Part shown: in pieces, positions 8,106-17,839 of the stretch | Position numbering within the stretch: position 1 is the first letter of the stretch | Layout of the letters: the number at the start of each line of letters is the position of its first letter | Assembly (NCBI GenBank): GCA_913061265.1 | Contig: CAJXVS010000003.1 | Location: 434,001-498,000 of the forward strand | DNA length: 64,000 nucleotides | From: an uncultured Halobacteriovorax sp. | GTDB taxonomy: Bacteria > Bdellovibrionota > Bacteriovoracia > Bacteriovoracales > Bacteriovoracaceae | Direction: 5' to 3' | The notes under the pieces: model-generated | Told to the model about the DNA's origin: nothing | The model's database searches: none | Seen by the model: only the letters and a program-made list of their open reading frames with translations | Made by a program: the position numbers and the translations under genes

Positions 8106-8693
8106 ATGTCCTTTGTAAATTATCAAACGAAGGAAGTAAATTGTAAGATTGTTTTCTACGGTCCAGGTATGGGTGGAAAAACAACTAATATTCAATTCGT
8201 TTATAAAAAAACAGCCGGCGACTCTCGCGGTGATATGATTAGTTTAAGTACAGAGAACGAAAGAACTCTCTTTTTTGATTTCCTACCATTAGACCTTGGA
8301 GAAATTAGAGGCTTTAAAACAAGGTTCCATTTATATACCGTTCCAGGACAAGTCTTCTATGAAGCTAGTAGGAAACTTATTTTAAGAGGTGTCGATGGGA
8401 TTGTTTTCGTTGCAGATTCTCAAGTTGAAAGAATGGAAGCGAATATTGAAAGTTTAAAAGGCATGGAGCAAAACCTTAAAGAGCAAGGTTATGATTTAGG
8501 ACAGCTACCTATTGTCATGCAATGGAACAAGAGAGATCTTCCAAATGTAGTTTCAATTGAAGAACTCGAGACTAAATTAAATCCACGGAACTTACCTTCT
8601 TTTGAATCAGTTGCAGTTGAAGGAAAAGGCGTGTTTGAGACTTTGAAAAATATAAGCAAACTGGTCTTAATGAATCTAAAGTCTGGGCTCTAA
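8106..8693 (+). CDS. mglA: Ras-like polarity GTPase MglA
   Basis: A small GTPase that sets the leading pole in myxobacteria and is linked to predation in Bdellovibrio. The P-loop is GPGMGGKTT (19-27). Switch regions include [17 protein letters not shown], the G3 motif is TVPGQ with PGQ at 80-82, and the G4 motif is NKRD (141-144). The TVPGQ form in place of DxxG is characteristic of MglA. The 195-residue length fits. It closes the dnaX-ebfC-recR-mglB-mglA run, and its stop codon interlocks with that of the convergent hydrolase gene, so no room remains for a terminator between them. Confidence 0.95.
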   Translation: MSFVNYQTKEVNCKIVFYGPGMGGKTTNIQFVYKKTAGDSRGDMISLSTENERTLFFDFLPLDLGEIRGFKTRFHLYTVPGQVFYEASRKLILRGVDGIVFVADSQVERMEANIESLKGMEQNLKEQGYDLGQLPIVMQWNKRDLPNVVSIEELETKLNPRNLPSFESVAVEGKGVFETLKNISKLVLMNLKSGL

Positions 8694-9886
8694 GTTAATT
8701 TATCGATGTACTGCAAATATATGACATGGGCCTCTAGAAGGGCTTCTTGATTATAAGTACTTGATCGTGTTCCAATCAAATGATGACCTTTCATAATTCC
8801 AAAATTATGAGAATCAAAATAACTTGGAAAAAGAGCATTCTCGGCTACAACAACACCATCATTTAATTTTTCGTTTTGAAAGAAGGCTTTGGTTAGAATC
8901 ATCCAAAAGTGACTTTCCTTCCAGTTGGATTCCATTGCTAATGATGTATAGAAGTTTAATTTTGGTAAAAGTTGATGATTATCCGCAAACCATAACTTCT
9001 GTTGTTCTTGAGAAAGAGATTCTTGGAACTCCTTAAATAATAAGTCAGTTTGTTTCTCAAAAAACTTATAGATCTGATTTTCTGAATAATTATGAAGAGA
9101 GTTTATAATCTTTAAAAATTTATGATTAAGATGATTAGCTCCAAGTATCGGACTGGCTATCGTTGAAAGACCAACAATTTTTTCGTTTGCGAGATCAGGG
9201 TTGTCAGCTAGAAAGTGTAAACAATCTACCCCGCCTTTCGAGAATCCTAATAACCATAGTTTTTCTTCAGGATTCTCATTGGTGTAGTCCGTAAGCTGTT
9301 CTTTAAGTAAATTCGAATTAAATTCAACACTTTTAGTACCATCCACTTTCGGACAAATATAATGAATACCTAGATTTTGAGAAAGGTGCTGTGCTCCTCT
9401 TTCAAAGGCTGCATTTGAGAAAATTTCATTGAGAACACCAGAAACTAAAACAAGTGTTGTTTTGAAAGGCGCAGGAGTAAGCTTCAGAGACGAGTGGTGA
9501 TTAGGATTATCGTGATTGATCACTCTCTCGCGAAAGATTGCTGAAAATATTTCCTTAGGTGAAGCTTTAAAGGAATCAATTGGCAGCTTTTTTGACACTA
9601 ACTCTAGAATAGAAAGATCGGCTTCTGAGAGCTTACTGGTCTCTGTTTTAGAAAAATCAATATGTGACGTTAAGTATCGAAGAAAGGAACGGCTGATAAA
9701 AACACCAGAGGTTGTAAGTCCTCTTGTTAAGATTACTAAGTTCTTTACACTTGGATCTGCACTGAAGTCTTCTATTCTAGATACTATTTCGTCGCTACCT
9801 ACCGCGGCAGCCTTTTTGAGGCGTTGGCGCTTATTAGTGCTCTTTTTGATATAACTTTCAATATAAGATTTGATTTCAATTTTCAT
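8690..9886 (-). CDS. Alpha/beta hydrolase-like (lipase-type) protein
   Basis: A 398-residue protein with no signal peptide. The clearest feature is GFSKGG at 214-219, a nucleophile-elbow GxSxG motif with Ser216, in a strand-turn-helix context ([17 protein letters not shown]). It is preceded by a hydrophobic strand (TTLVLVSG, near 143-150). Possible later catalytic residues are the Asp in LNDGVV and the His in KGHHL. The N-terminal ~110 residues are helical and unassigned. The function may be esterase or lipase; the substrate cannot be told. It is transcribed toward mglA, and the two stop codons overlap. It is divergent from mtnP across about 60 bp. Confidence 0.65.
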   Translation of the reverse strand: MKIEIKSYIESYIKKSTNKRQRLKKAAAVGSDEIVSRIEDFSADPSVKNLVILTRGLTTSGVFISRSFLRYLTSHIDFSKTETSKLSEADLSILELVSKKLPIDSFKASPKEIFSAIFRERVINHDNPNHHSSLKLTPAPFKTTLVLVSGVLNEIFSNAAFERGAQHLSQNLGIHYICPKVDGTKSVEFNSNLLKEQLTDYTNENPEEKLWLLGFSKGGVDCLHFLADNPDLANEKIVGLSTIASPILGANHLNHKFLKIINSLHNYSENQIYKFFEKQTDLLFKEFQESLSQEQQKLWFADNHQLLPKLNFYTSLAMESNWKESHFWMILTKAFFQNEKLNDGVVVAENALFPSYFDSHNFGIMKGHHLIGTRSSTYNQEALLEAHVIYLQYIDKLT

Positions 9887-9947
9887 AGCTAAGATGATAT
9901 TTTGGCACTGCGGAAGAATCGAGTCAAATAAGGGAAAAGGAGCAAAG

Positions 9948-10787
9948 ATGTCTGAAATTGGTATAATTGGAGGTAGTGGAATTTACGCCCTCGAAGGTAT
10001 TGAAATTAAGAAAGAGCATGAAGTCCAAACTCCTTTTGGAAACCCAAGTGATAAGATAATCGAGGCTGAATTAAATGGTGTAAAAGTGTTCTTTTTACCT
10101 AGGCATGGAAGAAGTCATAGTGTTTTGCCACATGAAGTTAATTATAGGGCCAATATCTTTGCCTTAAAGAAGTTAGGCGTTGAGTATTTAATATCTGTTT
10201 CTGCCGTAGGAAGTTTAAAAGAAGAACTTCCACCTAAGACATTTGTAACTCCAGATAATTTTATAGACTGGACTAAAGGCAAACGAGAGAGAACATTCTT
10301 TGGGAATGGTATAGTGGCGCATGTCTCTACTGCTTATGCAGTTGAAGAAAAGCTAAGAAAAATAATACATAACTGCTGCGTCTCAGCGGATATAAAATGT
10401 TCAGATGGTGGTTCATATATTTGTATTGAAGGGCCACAGTTTTCTTCTAGAGCTGAATCAGAAATTTACCGAGGATTTGGGGCGAGCATTATTGGTATGA
10501 CAAATGTACCAGAATCTTATTTAGCAAAAGAAGCCGGTATGGCTTATGCAACAATGGCCATGGTTACAGATTATGATTGCTGGAAAGAAGAGCATTGCGC
10601 TGTTGATGAAATATTACGAGTTATGAAAGAAAATAACATCAACGCCAATAAAGTACTACCTTCTATCATCAGTTTTTTGAGCCAAAATAAGTTTGAAGTG
10701 AATAAGGAAAATAGAGTTGGCATAATGTCTCCTATGGAAAGCTTAAGTGAAGCTCAAAAAGAAATCGTAGAGGTTCTTGTAAAGTAA
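9948..10787 (+). CDS. mtnP: 5'-methylthioadenosine phosphorylase
   Basis: Cleaves 5'-methylthioadenosine with phosphate to adenine and methylthioribose-1-phosphate, in salvage of the spermidine by-product. The family signatures are IGIIGGSGIY at the N-terminus, PRHG then a HEVNYRAN stretch, SAVGSL, EGPQFSSRAES and GMTNVPE, followed by the ATDYDCW-like stretch VTDYDCW. The start is placed at ATG 9948 because AAGGAG lies 5 bp upstream and homologues begin at this point. A longer open frame back to 9870 would add 26 unlikely residues. Its stop shares one base with the rsmH start, making it the head of the dcw operon here. Confidence 0.93.
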   Translation: MSEIGIIGGSGIYALEGIEIKKEHEVQTPFGNPSDKIIEAELNGVKVFFLPRHGRSHSVLPHEVNYRANIFALKKLGVEYLISVSAVGSLKEELPPKTFVTPDNFIDWTKGKRERTFFGNGIVAHVSTAYAVEEKLRKIIHNCCVSADIKCSDGGSYICIEGPQFSSRAESEIYRGFGASIIGMTNVPESYLAKEAGMAYATMAMVTDYDCWKEEHCAVDEILRVMKENNINANKVLPSIISFLSQNKFEVNKENRVGIMSPMESLSEAQKEIVEVLVK

Positions 10788-11719
10788 TGACCTTCGAATT
10801 TGAAAAACATATTTCCGTCATGAGAAATGAGATCGTTGAAAATATCAAAGATAATTTTTCAACCAAAGATCTTATTATAGGTGCAGATCTCACTTTTGGT
10901 GGTGGTGGCCATGTCTTTTCAATTCTTGAAGAACTTCCTAATACATATGTTTATGGAGTCGATCAAGATCCAGACGCTATTGAAAACGGTAAAAAGAAAA
11001 TAGAGAGCAGTCCTTATAAAGAACAGATTGAATTGATCTATTCAAATTTTGTTAATTTTCCAAAGATTTTTAGTGATCTCAAGAAACATGAAGGTCTCGA
11101 CTTTATTACCCTTGATTTAGGAGTTTCAAGCCATCAGTTTGATAAGTTCGAAAGAGGGTTTTCATATAGAGAAGATGGTCCCCTTGATATGAGAATGAAT
11201 TACAAGGATGACGAGGTTTTAACGGCCTCTGATATAGTAAATACTTTTGAAGAAGAGGATCTTGCAAACTTAATTTTTAAATATGGTGAAGAAAGATTAA
11301 GCCGTAGAATCGCTAAAAACATAGTTGAAAAAAGAGCTGAAAAACCCTTCTTAACAACGAAAGAATTAGAAGAGACAGTCTTTCTCTCTTATCCAGCGAG
11401 ACAAAGACATAAAAGACCTCACCCAGCCACTAGGACTTTTCAAGCCTTAAGGATCGCTGTTAACAGGGAGTTAGATGTTGTATCCGACGTTATCCCACTG
11501 TTATATCCACTACTAAATGATGGGGGAATTATTCAAATTATAAGCTTCCACTCTTTAGAAGATAGGATAGTAAAATGGTCGTTTAAAGATGCTGCTAAAG
11601 AAGATGATCAATTAAAAATATTGACTAAAAAGCCAGTTTTACCAACCCAAACTGAAATTTTAAACAATCCTAGAGCGAGAAGTGCTAAACTAAGAGTAAT
11701 AAAAAAAATTACTAGTTGA
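10787..11719 (+). CDS. rsmH: 16S rRNA (cytosine1402-N4)-methyltransferase
   Basis: Methylates C1402 in the 30S decoding centre (formerly mraW). The protein opens with HISVMRNEIVENI and an SAM site ADLTFGGGGH, then LDLGVSSHQFD, GFSYREDGPLDMRM and the C-terminal RTFQALRIAVNREL and ISFHSLEDRIVK motifs. The length of 310 residues is normal. ATG overlaps the mtnP stop by one base. Usually mraZ precedes it at the head of dcw clusters; here mtnP does. Confidence 0.96.
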   Translation: MTFEFEKHISVMRNEIVENIKDNFSTKDLIIGADLTFGGGGHVFSILEELPNTYVYGVDQDPDAIENGKKKIESSPYKEQIELIYSNFVNFPKIFSDLKKHEGLDFITLDLGVSSHQFDKFERGFSYREDGPLDMRMNYKDDEVLTASDIVNTFEEEDLANLIFKYGEERLSRRIAKNIVEKRAEKPFLTTKELEETVFLSYPARQRHKRPHPATRTFQALRIAVNRELDVVSDVIPLLYPLLNDGGIIQIISFHSLEDRIVKWSFKDAAKEDDQLKILTKKPVLPTQTEILNNPRARSAKLRVIKKITS

Positions 11720-11726
11720 GTTTAGT

Positions 11727-12032
11727 ATGGCTACCAAAAGAAAAATTCAAATATCAAACAAGCTTAAAGAAACCTTCTTAAGTAGTCAGGGTTTACCACT
11801 TTCATTAGCCTTCATTATAATTTCAATCCTTTTTGTCTTATTTAGAATGAAAGGTGTTGAACTTGATTACAAAGTGAATGCCGTTAATTCAAAGATTGAA
11901 AAACATCTTCTTGAAAATAAAGAGCTCAAGGCGAAGAAAGCAAAAATGTTGTCTACAAAGAATTTAAGAAATATGGCGAGTAAACATAGCTTAAAGCAAC
12001 CAACTCAAAAGCAAATAATAGTAGTACCGTAG
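11727..12032 (+). CDS. ftsL: FtsL-like division protein
   Basis: A 101-residue bitopic protein with a basic N-terminus, one membrane segment (LSLAFIIISILFVLF, ~residues 27-41), and a periplasmic coiled-coil with regular Leu/Val/Ile spacing (KVNAVNSKIEKHLLENKELK). Such sequences diverge fast, so the name rests on size, topology and position between rsmH and ftsI, which is the standard ftsL position. FtsL bridges FtsB/FtsQ and activates FtsWI. It starts 7 bp after rsmH. Confidence 0.8.
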   Translation: MATKRKIQISNKLKETFLSSQGLPLSLAFIIISILFVLFRMKGVELDYKVNAVNSKIEKHLLENKELKAKKAKMLSTKNLRNMASKHSLKQPTQKQIIVVP

Positions 12033-12033
12033 A

Positions 12034-13950
12034 ATGGAAAAAAAAACGTTCAAGCACCGGATTTACTTCGCCCTATCGATCTTCTTATTAGGGTTTGTTT
12101 TAATTTTGGCAAAAGCTTTAAAATTACAGGTTATTGATAAAGAAGAATTGATCTCAAGAAGCAAGAGTCAATTTCTAAGAGAAAGAAAGGTTTATCCTAA
12201 AAGAGGAATCATTTATGACCGAAATAAAAATCCCCTCGCTCTTAACGTTCAAACCTATAGTATCTTTACTATCCCAAAGAATCTCAAGGCAGACAAAACA
12301 AGTTATCGTAAACTGTCTAAAGTCGTTAAACGTTTAACTTACAATAATATACTTAAAAAAATAAAAGACAGAGAGAGATATACATGGCTTGCTCGAAAGA
12401 TTTCTTTAACTAAGGCCCAAGCCAAAGGTATTAAAAAAATTCCAGGTATTTATATTGAGACTGTTCCAAAAAGGATTTATCCAAATCATGAGCTTCTATC
12501 TCAAACCTTAGGTTTTGTAGGAATTGATAATATTGGACTTTCTGGTCTTGAGTACTCTTTTGATAAAGAATTAAAAGGTGAGCCTAGAAATATTAGATAT
12601 ATTAAGGACGCTAAGGGCAGAGCTATTAAAATGGAAAGCTCTAAGATAGAAGGGCCTTCGAGTGAGCTAGTTCTTACTATTGATAAAGATCTGCAAGCGA
12701 TATCTGAAAAAGCATTGCGGGACGCTGTTGTAGAATCAGGCGGAAAGAAGGGAGGCGTTGGTGTTATGGATGCCAGGACCGGAGAGATCTTGGCCGTAGC
12801 TAATTATCCAACCTATGATCCTAATAGTTTAAAGCGAGCTCAAAAAGACTTTCGAAAACTATCATTTGTGTCAGATCCTTTCGAACCAGGAAGTACTTTT
12901 AAAGTATTTACAGTTGCTTCTGCCCTTGAGAATAAGATTGCTAGAATCGACACTAATTATTACTGCGAGAGAGGTCAGTTGAAAGTGGGTGATCACGTTA
13001 TAACTGAAGCAGAATCTAGAAAGAAATATGAATGGCTATCTGTAGAAGAAATCATCATGTACAGCTCAAATATAGGTACGACTAAGATGGCGTTTGACCT
13101 AACCTATCCAAGATTAAATGAAACACTAAGGGATTTTGGTTTTGGTAAAAAGAGTGGTGTACAGCTTCCTGGTGAATCACGTGGAATCTATAATGAAAAT
13201 GAAAATGTCTCACCTTTAACTTTGAGTAATATCTCTTTTGGCCAAGGTGTGGCCGTAACAGGTGTTCAAATGCTTTCTGCTTACTCGGCTCTTGCTAATG
13301 GTGGATACTACTTACCTCCAACAATAATCAAAGGGGCTAATAAAAATATTAAACCAAAAAGAATTATTGAAAAATCTACCGCTGACCAAATAACAAACAT
13401 CCTTGTTCGAGCGGTTGAAGATGGAACTGGCTCTGAAGCGAAGATTCCTTATTTTAAGATTGCTGGAAAAACTAGTACAGCTCAAAAAGCTAGTGAGAGT
13501 GGTGGCTATAAAGGATATATTCCTGGGTTTATTGGTTACCCAGTAAATATCAAGAATCCTTTTGTAATATTCGCCTATGTAGATGAACCTAACGAAAAAA
13601 GATACTATGGTAATCAAATCGCGGCACCAATCTTTAGAAAGATCGCAGAGTACATGCTCTATAAAACTAAAGAGTTCGATCAAATGGCGATTAAGAAAAC
13701 TAAGTCTAGTAACGATATTGATAGAGTTACTTTTAAGCAGTCGTCGGCCAAGAGATTTGTTAGCAAAGCATTAGTTCCAAACTTTATAGGTCTTGATAAG
13801 AAATCTAGTCAAAAATTAGCAACTAAGATGAATATTAAGGTTATCCCTTCGGGAATGGGAGTCGTCTCTTCCCAGTCTCCTGAGGCTGGTGCCGCAGCAA
13901 ATGAATCAACTGAAATTACGTTGAAGTTTTCACCACCGGAATATGAATAA
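12034..13950 (+). CDS. ftsI: Division peptidoglycan transpeptidase with PASTA domain
   Basis: A class B penicillin-binding protein that crosslinks septal peptidoglycan with FtsW. It has one N-terminal membrane segment (~residues 11-27), a pedestal domain with RGIIYDRN near 57-64, and a transpeptidase domain. Active-site motifs are S287-TFK, S344-S-N346 and K479-T-S. After residue ~575 comes one PASTA-type domain (VPNFIGL, ending ITLKFS). The PASTA tail is like that of SpoVD/PBP2x and absent from E. coli FtsI. It begins 1 bp after ftsL and overlaps murE by 8 bp. Confidence 0.94.
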   Translation: MEKKTFKHRIYFALSIFLLGFVLILAKALKLQVIDKEELISRSKSQFLRERKVYPKRGIIYDRNKNPLALNVQTYSIFTIPKNLKADKTSYRKLSKVVKRLTYNNILKKIKDRERYTWLARKISLTKAQAKGIKKIPGIYIETVPKRIYPNHELLSQTLGFVGIDNIGLSGLEYSFDKELKGEPRNIRYIKDAKGRAIKMESSKIEGPSSELVLTIDKDLQAISEKALRDAVVESGGKKGGVGVMDARTGEILAVANYPTYDPNSLKRAQKDFRKLSFVSDPFEPGSTFKVFTVASALENKIARIDTNYYCERGQLKVGDHVITEAESRKKYEWLSVEEIIMYSSNIGTTKMAFDLTYPRLNETLRDFGFGKKSGVQLPGESRGIYNENENVSPLTLSNISFGQGVAVTGVQMLSAYSALANGGYYLPPTIIKGANKNIKPKRIIEKSTADQITNILVRAVEDGTGSEAKIPYFKIAGKTSTAQKASESGGYKGYIPGFIGYPVNIKNPFVIFAYVDEPNEKRYYGNQIAAPIFRKIAEYMLYKTKEFDQMAIKKTKSSNDIDRVTFKQSSAKRFVSKALVPNFIGLDKKSSQKLATKMNIKVIPSGMGVVSSQSPEAGAAANESTEITLKFSPPEYE

Positions 13951-15361
13951 AATAAAGAACATACTAAAGATTATAAATAACTATGGTTTTCAATCAGAAA
14001 ACATAGATGATTTTAGCTTTATAGAGGCTCTTACTACAAATATTCAATATTCTGATTCCAAAACTGGAGTCTATTATCGAATCGTGAGTGAGGCTGCAGA
14101 GCAAACTTTTCAAGATAGGCTGAGTCAGGCAAACCCTTCAATCCTTTTTTTAAACAAATCCCCAAAAGAAAAAATTAAGAACCCTTTTGTGATTGTTCCA
14201 GATGAAAAGGCAGAGTCATTTTTTGAGGAAGTTCTAGATGAATTATACCCTCTAGGTGAATCTAAGATAAAAGTATTTGGAATAACTGGTACCAACGGCA
14301 AATCAACGTCAGTGAGTTTATGTGAACAGATCGCATTTCAAGCAGGACTAAAGGCAGGTTCTTTAGGAACTGTAGGTATTAGTTTAAATGGTGAATTTGT
14401 TGAACTAGGTATAAGTGGGACAACTCCATCTTATATTGATCTAAGAAGGGTTTTAAATGAAATCGAGGGAAAGGTAGAGTTTCTTTTCATGGAAGTAAGT
14501 AGTCATGCTATTTCGCAGTCGAGACTTGGAAAGATTGAGCTTGAGGGATCTGGTTGGACATCGTTTAGCCAAGATCATTTAGATTTTCACAACACCATGG
14601 AAGAATACTTTGAAGCTAAACTGGGAGTTGTTAACTATCTAAAAAAAGGACGAAAGCTGATTGTTCCTGATAGTGATAAAAAGCTAGTAGAAGATATAAA
14701 AGACAGTTTAATTAAACATGAGAAAGATACTGAACTATTAATTGCAAAAGATTATAGAAGTACTTTTAAAGTTTATCCTAATTTTTTCAAAGTTCATTAT
14801 AACCGAGACAACCTCAATCTATCATTAGAGATGTTAAAAGATTATATCGAAATAGATAAGATCAAGCTTGAAGATATTAAAACTCCAAAGGGTCGTTTTA
14901 GTATTATTGAATATAAAGATTCATTTGCAATTGTTGATTACGCCCATACTCCGGACGCAATCTTAAATCTAGTATCTGCGACAAAGAGGGCTTTTCCTAA
15001 CTCTAAAGTAATAACTGTATTTGGATGTGGTGGAGATAGGGATAGTTCAAAGAGACCTCTTATGGCAAAAGCTGCTGAAAAAGAAAGCGATTTTGTCATA
15101 GTAACGAGTGATAATCCCAGAAGTGAAGAACCTCAGACTATAATTGACGACATCCTACCTGGATTAGAGAAGACCGATTATTCAGTTGAAATAGATAGAG
15201 CCAAAGCTATAAAGCTAGGCTTATCTAAATTAGGTAAAGGTGATGTTCTTATAATAGCTGGTAAAGGTCATGAGGAGTATCAAGAGATAAAAGGACAGAA
15301 GATATTTTTTAGTGATTTTGTTATTGTTGAAGAGGAAGTTGAGAATGATAGCGCTAGATAA
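13943..15361 (+). CDS. murE: UDP-MurNAc-tripeptide synthetase
   Basis: Adds the third stem-peptide residue to UDP-MurNAc-Ala-Glu in the cytoplasm. The Mur-ligase ATP site is intact (GTNGKST, with Lys120). The EVSSHA and SQDHLDFH metal-site motifs follow, and the C-terminal domain carries CGGDRDSSKRPLM and DNPRSEEP. The DNPR motif is the one that goes with meso-diaminopimelate specificity in MurE, so diaminopimelate is the likely substrate. The N-terminal domain is short compared with E. coli MurE. It overlaps ftsI by 8 bp and murF by 17 bp. Confidence 0.94.
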   Translation: MNKIKNILKIINNYGFQSENIDDFSFIEALTTNIQYSDSKTGVYYRIVSEAAEQTFQDRLSQANPSILFLNKSPKEKIKNPFVIVPDEKAESFFEEVLDELYPLGESKIKVFGITGTNGKSTSVSLCEQIAFQAGLKAGSLGTVGISLNGEFVELGISGTTPSYIDLRRVLNEIEGKVEFLFMEVSSHAISQSRLGKIELEGSGWTSFSQDHLDFHNTMEEYFEAKLGVVNYLKKGRKLIVPDSDKKLVEDIKDSLIKHEKDTELLIAKDYRSTFKVYPNFFKVHYNRDNLNLSLEMLKDYIEIDKIKLEDIKTPKGRFSIIEYKDSFAIVDYAHTPDAILNLVSATKRAFPNSKVITVFGCGGDRDSSKRPLMAKAAEKESDFVIVTSDNPRSEEPQTIIDDILPGLEKTDYSVEIDRAKAIKLGLSKLGKGDVLIIAGKGHEEYQEIKGQKIFFSDFVIVEEEVENDSAR

Positions 15362-16733
15362 ATTCAATAACAGTATAACTAAACTTTCAGAGGTAACCCT
15401 TGGTAAAGTAAAGGCTATAGGAAGAGTATCAACAGATACGAGAGCCATTCAAGAGGGCGACCTTTTTGTTGCGCTTACTGGGGAGAATTTTGATGGAAAT
15501 AAATACTTAAAAGAAGCAATCGAGAAAGGCGCAAAGGGATGCCTTTTTAAATATTCTGATGAAAACGAAGAGATAGTAAAAGAACTCTATACACAGTTCC
15601 CAGAAGTTTTTTTCATTGGAACTTCATGCACCGAAAAATATTTTCAAGCATTAGCGTCCTTTCACCACTCAGAGTGGCGTCTAGGAACAAGTAGCATTAC
15701 CATAGGAATCACGGGTAGTAATGGTAAAACGACGACTAAAGAACTTATGGCCGGAGTACTCGAAAAGGTTTTTCCTGGAAAAACTTTGTTTACCGAAGGA
15801 AATCTCAATAATCATTTAGGCGTTCCAATGACGCTTTTAAGGCTTAACGAATCTCACAATATTTGTATTCTTGAAATGGGAACAAATCATCCCGGAGAAA
15901 TACCTTTTCTTTGTAATTTAGGTGATCCTGACGCCGGAATAATAACCAGCATTGGTCAGTCACATCTGGAATTCTTTTATAACGAAGAGAATGTTTTTAA
16001 AGAAAAGAGAAGTTTGTATGAATATGTTAAAAATAAATCGGGATATTTTTCTATTGATTCAGACAATCACTTTTTAAAGAAAATGGAAGATCAAGAAAAA
16101 CTTTTAAAAGTTAGCTTTGAAGATGGAAGCATCATTTATGAAGGACAAAAATTAAATTTTCTAAATCACGATGTTGAAATCTCTTGTCCTTTTTTACTAG
16201 GAAAGCATAACTTTAAAAACCTTTCAGTTGTCTTGGAATTACTGGTGAATCTGTTTCCTACAAAGAAAAATGAAATTTTTGAGTCAGCTAAATCAATTAA
16301 GCTACCGGATAATAATAGATCTCAATATATAAAAATTAAGGATCAAATTATTTTTCTAGATGCTTATAATGCAAATCCTTCTTCAATGAAGGCAGCCTTA
16401 GAGAGTTTTAAGAATTATTTAGAAGATAATCGATTAGACTTAAAGGACTCCCTTTTTGTTCTTGGCGATATGAATGAGCTAGGTGACAAATCTACCGAGT
16501 ATCATCAAGAGCTCGGTGCAATATTAAAGGGTATGATGGTATCTAATGCTATCTTCGTTGGTCGCTTTGCTAAGGATTACGCAACTGGCTTTGAAAATGA
16601 ATCTAAAATCTATGGGAGCACAATAGAGCTAAGGAATGATTGGGCTAATATATCTAGAAGCTTCTCAAGCGTCTTTCTAAAGGGGAGCAGGACTTTACAA
16701 TTAGAGTCACTCATGACATTTTTAGGTACCTAA
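15345..16733 (+). CDS. murF: UDP-MurNAc-tripeptide D-Ala-D-Ala ligase
   Basis: Adds D-Ala-D-Ala to complete the UDP-MurNAc pentapeptide. Motifs are DTR followed by GDLFVALTGENFDG in the N-terminal domain, the ATP site GSNGKTTTKE (124-133), EMGTNHPGEI, SIGQSHLEFF and YNANPSSM, then LGDMNELG. ATG 15345 is chosen because AGAGGAAG lies just upstream and the product then begins as in homologues. A longer frame from 15312 is unlikely. It overlaps murE by 17 bp. Confidence 0.93.
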   Translation: MIALDKFNNSITKLSEVTLGKVKAIGRVSTDTRAIQEGDLFVALTGENFDGNKYLKEAIEKGAKGCLFKYSDENEEIVKELYTQFPEVFFIGTSCTEKYFQALASFHHSEWRLGTSSITIGITGSNGKTTTKELMAGVLEKVFPGKTLFTEGNLNNHLGVPMTLLRLNESHNICILEMGTNHPGEIPFLCNLGDPDAGIITSIGQSHLEFFYNEENVFKEKRSLYEYVKNKSGYFSIDSDNHFLKKMEDQEKLLKVSFEDGSIIYEGQKLNFLNHDVEISCPFLLGKHNFKNLSVVLELLVNLFPTKKNEIFESAKSIKLPDNNRSQYIKIKDQIIFLDAYNANPSSMKAALESFKNYLEDNRLDLKDSLFVLGDMNELGDKSTEYHQELGAILKGMMVSNAIFVGRFAKDYATGFENESKIYGSTIELRNDWANISRSFSSVFLKGSRTLQLESLMTFLGT

Positions 16734-16757
16734 GTATTCAAAATTCAACGGGTCTCT

Positions 16758-17834
16758 ATGCTCTATCATTTTCTCTATCCTCTCAGTCAATCAGTATCGG
16801 CCTTCAATATTTTTCGCTACATAACGTTTCGCGCAATCGTAGCTTTTCTTATTGCATCAGCTATCTCTATTATTTGGGGGAAAGCGTTCATCAAGTTTAT
16901 GAAGAAGAAGCAATTCGGCCAGGTCATTAGAGAGGATGGACCGCAGAGTCATTTAAAGAAAGCTGGTACCCCGACAATGGGTGGAGTGGTGATACTAGGT
17001 AGCATCGGCTTTGCTCTCTTATTTTGTGGAAACTTTTTATCAGCACCTTTTCTTGTAACTCTATTCGTTATGATTTCATATTTTGCTTTAGGCTTTAGAG
17101 ACGATTATCTAAAAGTGCTTAAGGGTAACTCTGATGGAGTGTCTGCTAAGGGAAAACTGGTTTGGCAGTTTGCCACAGCAATAGCAGCTTGTTGGTATCT
17201 ATATTATCAGGGTGTTATCGATACACAATTGTATATGCCTTTCGTAAAGGGCCCAGTTGTTGACCTTGGAATGTTTTATATCGTTTTTGCCAGTATCGTA
17301 ATTGTTGGTTCGAGTAATGCGGTTAACCTGACTGATGGATTGGATGGGCTTGCGATCGGCCCTATCATAACCAGTTCTGTCTCCCTAGCTTTGTTAGCAT
17401 ATGTGTCAGGGCATCGCGAAATTAGTGCATACTTATTCATCCCATATATCGATGGAGTCGGTGAGTTAAGCATTTTAGCTACTGCCATAATAGGTGCTGG
17501 CGTTGGCTTTTTATGGTACAACTCTTATCCAGCTCAAATATTTATGGGTGATGTGGGTTCATTATCTCTAGGCGGTACTTTAGGTACTCTAGCGGTGATT
17601 ACTAAGAATGAGATTTTGTTCGTTTTAATTGGTGGAGTATTTGTAGTTGAAGCCGTCTCGGTAATTCTGCAAGTAGGATCTTTTAAGCTTCGGGGAAAAA
17701 GAATTTTTAAAATGGCTCCTATACATCATCATTTTGAGCTCAAAGGTTGGCCGGAGCCAAAAGTGATAGTCCGTTTTTGGATTATTAGTATTTTCTTGGC
17801 ACTAGTCGCTATAGCTACATTGAAGATGAGGTAA
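16758..17834 (+). CDS. mraY: Phospho-MurNAc-pentapeptide transferase
   Basis: Transfers phospho-MurNAc-pentapeptide to undecaprenyl phosphate, making lipid I at the inner membrane. A polytopic protein of 358 residues that begins MLYHFLYPL like typical MraY. It has TPTMGG, FRDDYLK, the catalytic NLTDGLDGLA motif, MGDVGSLSLGG and the C-terminal APIHHHFELKGW. All key Asp and His residues are visible. It lies 24 bp after murF and 5 bp before murD. Confidence 0.96.
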   Translation: MLYHFLYPLSQSVSAFNIFRYITFRAIVAFLIASAISIIWGKAFIKFMKKKQFGQVIREDGPQSHLKKAGTPTMGGVVILGSIGFALLFCGNFLSAPFLVTLFVMISYFALGFRDDYLKVLKGNSDGVSAKGKLVWQFATAIAACWYLYYQGVIDTQLYMPFVKGPVVDLGMFYIVFASIVIVGSSNAVNLTDGLDGLAIGPIITSSVSLALLAYVSGHREISAYLFIPYIDGVGELSILATAIIGAGVGFLWYNSYPAQIFMGDVGSLSLGGTLGTLAVITKNEILFVLIGGVFVVEAVSVILQVGSFKLRGKRIFKMAPIHHHFELKGWPEPKVIVRFWIISIFLALVAIATLKMR

Positions 17835-17839
17835 ATTGA

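Noticed and set aside
9870-9947. Upstream extension of mtnP to 9870
   Set aside because: The extra 26 residues do not fit the family, and ATG 9948 has AAGGAG at the right distance.
13312-13683. 123-residue minus-strand frame inside ftsI
   Set aside because: Antisense to the transpeptidase domain with its intact active-site motif; no start signal.
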